Shown: piece after piece, positions 6,218 to 7,903 of the stretch
Numbering within the stretch: the first letter of the stretch is position 1
How the letters are laid out: each line of letters opens with the position of its first letter
DNA from: Gammaproteobacteria bacterium
GTDB taxonomy: Bacteria > Pseudomonadota > Gammaproteobacteria > SZUA-229
NCBI GenBank assembly: GCA_011051475.1
Contig: DRLE01000105.1
Location: 1 to 7,903, forward strand
Direction of reading: 5' to 3'
Length of the DNA: 7,903 bases
Position numbers and translations under genes: made by a program
The notes under the pieces: model-generated
Database searches by the model: none
What the model was told of the DNA's origin: nothing
The model's input: the letters and a program-made list of their open reading frames with translations, nothing else

Positions 6218-6246
6218 ATTTGCGTTTATTTGCGTTCATTTGCGGA
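6218..6246 (-). repeat. Right terminal inverted repeat of the element
   Basis: Reads ATTTGCGTTT then ATTTGCGTTC then ATTTGCGGA, exactly complementary to 6064-6092. It ends 4 bp before the mutL stop codon on the plus-strand coordinate, so the insertion spared the mutL frame. Confidence 0.9.
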
Positions 6247-6250
6247 AAAA

Positions 6251-7903
6251 TTACTGCCCGCGCATAAAGAGTTTATCCAGCTCGGCAATACTCAGCTGTA
6301 TCCAGGTCGGGCGGCCGTGGTTGCACTGGCCGCTGCGCTCGGTGATCTCCATGTCCCGCAGCAGGGCATTCATTTCCTCGATGGTCAGCTTGCGGTTGGC
6401 GCGGATCGAGCCATGGCAGGCCATGGTGGACAATATCTCGTTGATCTGCTGCTCGACGCGATTGCTGCTGCCGTGGGCCAGCAGGTCGGAAAGCACGTCC
6501 CTGACCAGGGTTTCGACATCACTGCCGGCCAGAATGACCGGCACCTGGCGCAGCTTGATGCTCTCCTCGGCAATGCGGTCAATCTCAAAACCCAGCTGCG
6601 CAAACAGCTCGCCCTGCTCTTCCACCAGCTGCGCCTCCCGGCTGCTGACCGACAGCACCTGCGGCACCAGCAGCGGCTGTGAGGCTATGCCCTCGCCTTC
6701 TCGCGCCGTTTTCAGGCGCTCATAGGTAATGCGTTCATGCGCGGCGTGCATATCGACCAGCACCATGCCCTCGGCATTTTCAGCCAGTATATAGATGCCG
6801 TGCAGCTGGGCACGGGCAAAGCCAAGGGGCGGCATCTCGCCGGTGTCATCACCTGCGGTTGAAGGCAGTGAAGCCTCTGTACCGACAGGCCGGGCGAACT
6901 GTGTATAGGCCCGGCGCTGCTCGGCTGCCGCCAGCGGTAATGCGGGCTGCTGCGGCGGCGGACTGTATGTCTGTCCCACGCCGCCACTATGGCCGCCGCC
7001 AGGCATGGACTGAGAGGCCGAGCCGGCAAAATGCCTGAACTCATGCGCCGCCGTTGCAGGGGCTTCGGCAATAACTTCAGCCAGGCTTTTATGGATGGCG
7101 CGAAACAGAAAGTCATGCGTCTGCCGGCTCTGGCGAAAACGCACCTCGTGTTTGCCGGGATGAGCGTTGACATCCACCATGGCCGGATCGCACTCGAAAA
7201 ACAGCACATAGGCCGGATGGCGACCGTGAAACAGTACGTCGGCATAGGCCTGGCGCACGGCATGCGTAATCAGGCGGTCCTTTACCGCGCGGCCGTTCAC
7301 ATAGAAATACTGCATATCCGCCTGGCTGCGGGAAAAGGTCGGTTGTGCCACCCAGCCGCGCAGACTCAGACCTTCATAGTCAAATTCCATAAACACAGCC
7401 TGCTCGACAAAGGCACTGCCACAGACATCGGCAATACGCTTTTCCTGCTCGGCACGACTGCCGGCGGCCGGCAGGTTCTTGACCACGCGCTGGTTATGCC
7501 GCAGGGTTATGCTGACATCAAAACGGCTCAGGGCAATGCGTTTGACCACGTCCTCGATATGGCCGTACTCGGTCTTTTCGGTGCGCATAAACTTGCGCCG
7601 GGCCGGCACATTGTAAAACAGGTCGCGCACCTCAACGGTCGTGCCCGCACGGTAGGCAGCCGGCAGCAATTCGCCGGGGATGCTGTTGTCCATGCTGATA
7701 CGCCAGCTCTCCTCACTGCCGGCAAAGGCGGAGGTCAGTGTCAGCTGGCTGACCGAGGCAATACTGGGCAGTGCCTCACCACGAAAGCCGAGGCTGTGCA
7801 CACGTTCAAGATCATCGATACTGCGAATCTTGCTGGTGGCATGGGGTGACAGGGACAGCACCAGGTCATCTTTGTGAATACCGTGACCATTATCGCTGAT
7901 ACG
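6251..7903 (-). CDS. mutL: DNA mismatch repair protein MutL, endonuclease type (5' end beyond window)
   Basis: MutL links mismatch recognition by MutS to strand removal. The frame is open to the window edge, giving 550 residues beginning RISDNGHGI, the second ATP-binding motif of the GHKL ATPase. About 55 N-terminal residues, including the catalytic Glu and Mg-binding Asn, lie outside. Visible numbering: HATSK (21-25), SLGFRGEAL (37-45), GTTVEVRDLFYNVPARRKF (87-105), the transducer end DVNAHPGKHEVRF (244-256), a Pro/Ala/Gly-rich linker (about 280-360), and the C-terminal dimerisation domain. That domain carries the metal-site motif DMHAAHERITYE (384-395, the DQHAxxExxxxE type with Met for Gln), ACHGSIRA (495-502), CNHGRPTW (527-534) and a final FMRG. 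These motifs mark a nicking MutL as in Pseudomonas and most bacteria; the E. coli MutH-dependent type lacks them. The full length would be near 605 residues. Confidence 0.97.
   Translation of the reverse strand, partial: RISDNGHGIHKDDLVLSLSPHATSKIRSIDDLERVHSLGFRGEALPSIASVSQLTLTSAFAGSEESWRISMDNSIPGELLPAAYRAGTTVEVRDLFYNVPARRKFMRTEKTEYGHIEDVVKRIALSRFDVSITLRHNQRVVKNLPAAGSRAEQEKRIADVCGSAFVEQAVFMEFDYEGLSLRGWVAQPTFSRSQADMQYFYVNGRAVKDRLITHAVRQAYADVLFHGRHPAYVLFFECDPAMVDVNAHPGKHEVRFRQSRQTHDFLFRAIHKSLAEVIAEAPATAAHEFRHFAGSASQSMPGGGHSGGVGQTYSPPPQQPALPLAAAEQRRAYTQFARPVGTEASLPSTAGDDTGEMPPLGFARAQLHGIYILAENAEGMVLVDMHAAHERITYERLKTAREGEGIASQPLLVPQVLSVSSREAQLVEEQGELFAQLGFEIDRIAEESIKLRQVPVILAGSDVETLVRDVLSDLLAHGSSNRVEQQINEILSTMACHGSIRANRKLTIEEMNALLRDMEITERSGQCNHGRPTWIQLSIAELDKLFMRGQ

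Larger units (their letters stand above)
6064..6246. mobile_element. 183-bp near-palindromic MITE-like element between mutL and miaA
   Basis: The outer arms 6064-6092 and 6218-6246 are perfect 29-bp inverted repeats. Each arm is built of a roughly 10-bp unit repeated three times (ATTTGCGTTT, ATTTGCGTTC, ATTTGCGG). A second inverted pair, 6120-6135 and 6175-6190 (14 of 16 match), has the same axis, and a small central stem GGC/GCC closes on the loop GATTTT (6150-6161). The whole is one nested imperfect palindrome with no coding capacity. It fills the space from 4 bp after the mutL stop to 14 bp before the miaA ATG. I see no clear target-site duplication and no transposase. The size and terminal repeats suit a MITE, and the inner arm beginning TGTAGGCC recalls REP-type intergenic repeats (inference). 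If transcribed it would form a long hairpin in the mutL-miaA mRNA. Confidence 0.72.

Noticed and set aside
6064..6246. CRISPR array
   Set aside because: The repeated unit is only about 10 bp, contiguous without spacers, and the copies are in inverted arms.
6989..7849. Plus-strand open frame opposite mutL
   Set aside because: It is a shadow of conserved MutL codons with no recognisable domain.

Overview
The window shows a conserved gammaproteobacterial housekeeping block, with every gene on the minus strand. Read 5' to 3' on that strand the order is mutL (5' end cut off by the window edge), miaA, hfq, hflX, hflK, hflC, a small yjeT-type DUF2065 gene, and hisZ (3' end cut off). No gene is supported on the plus strand. 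The long plus-strand open frames all lie antisense to strongly conserved proteins.

This order is typical of gammaproteobacteria outside the Enterobacterales, such as Pseudomonas-like and sulfur-oxidiser-like lineages. Three features point away from E. coli: hisZ follows the hflKC/DUF2065 cluster, the Hfq is short (82 aa), and MutL carries endonuclease motifs in its C-terminal domain, as in organisms without MutH. I cannot name the genus.

Layout: mutL (6251-7903) is separated from miaA (5081-6049) by a 183-bp near-palindromic element (6064-6246) with perfect 29-bp terminal inverted repeats. hfq (4735-4983) follows miaA after about 100 bp holding a possible promoter and an AT-rich dyad. A good intrinsic terminator (4667-4695) separates hfq from hflX (3285-4571), which has no Shine-Dalgarno and a TATAAT box just upstream of its ATG. 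The 256-bp hflX-hflK gap holds a short 9-bp-period repeat and a duplicated 10-bp palindrome. hflK and hflC overlap by one base, DUF2065 starts 3 bp after hflC, and hisZ follows after 72 bp.

Together these genes cover DNA mismatch repair (MutL), tRNA A37 prenylation (MiaA), sRNA-based regulation (Hfq), ribosome rescue or splitting under stress (HflX), control of the FtsH membrane protease (HflK/HflC), and the first step of histidine synthesis (HisZ). I found no new multi-gene system. The unexplained content is in the intergenic regions, chiefly the palindromic element between mutL and miaA.
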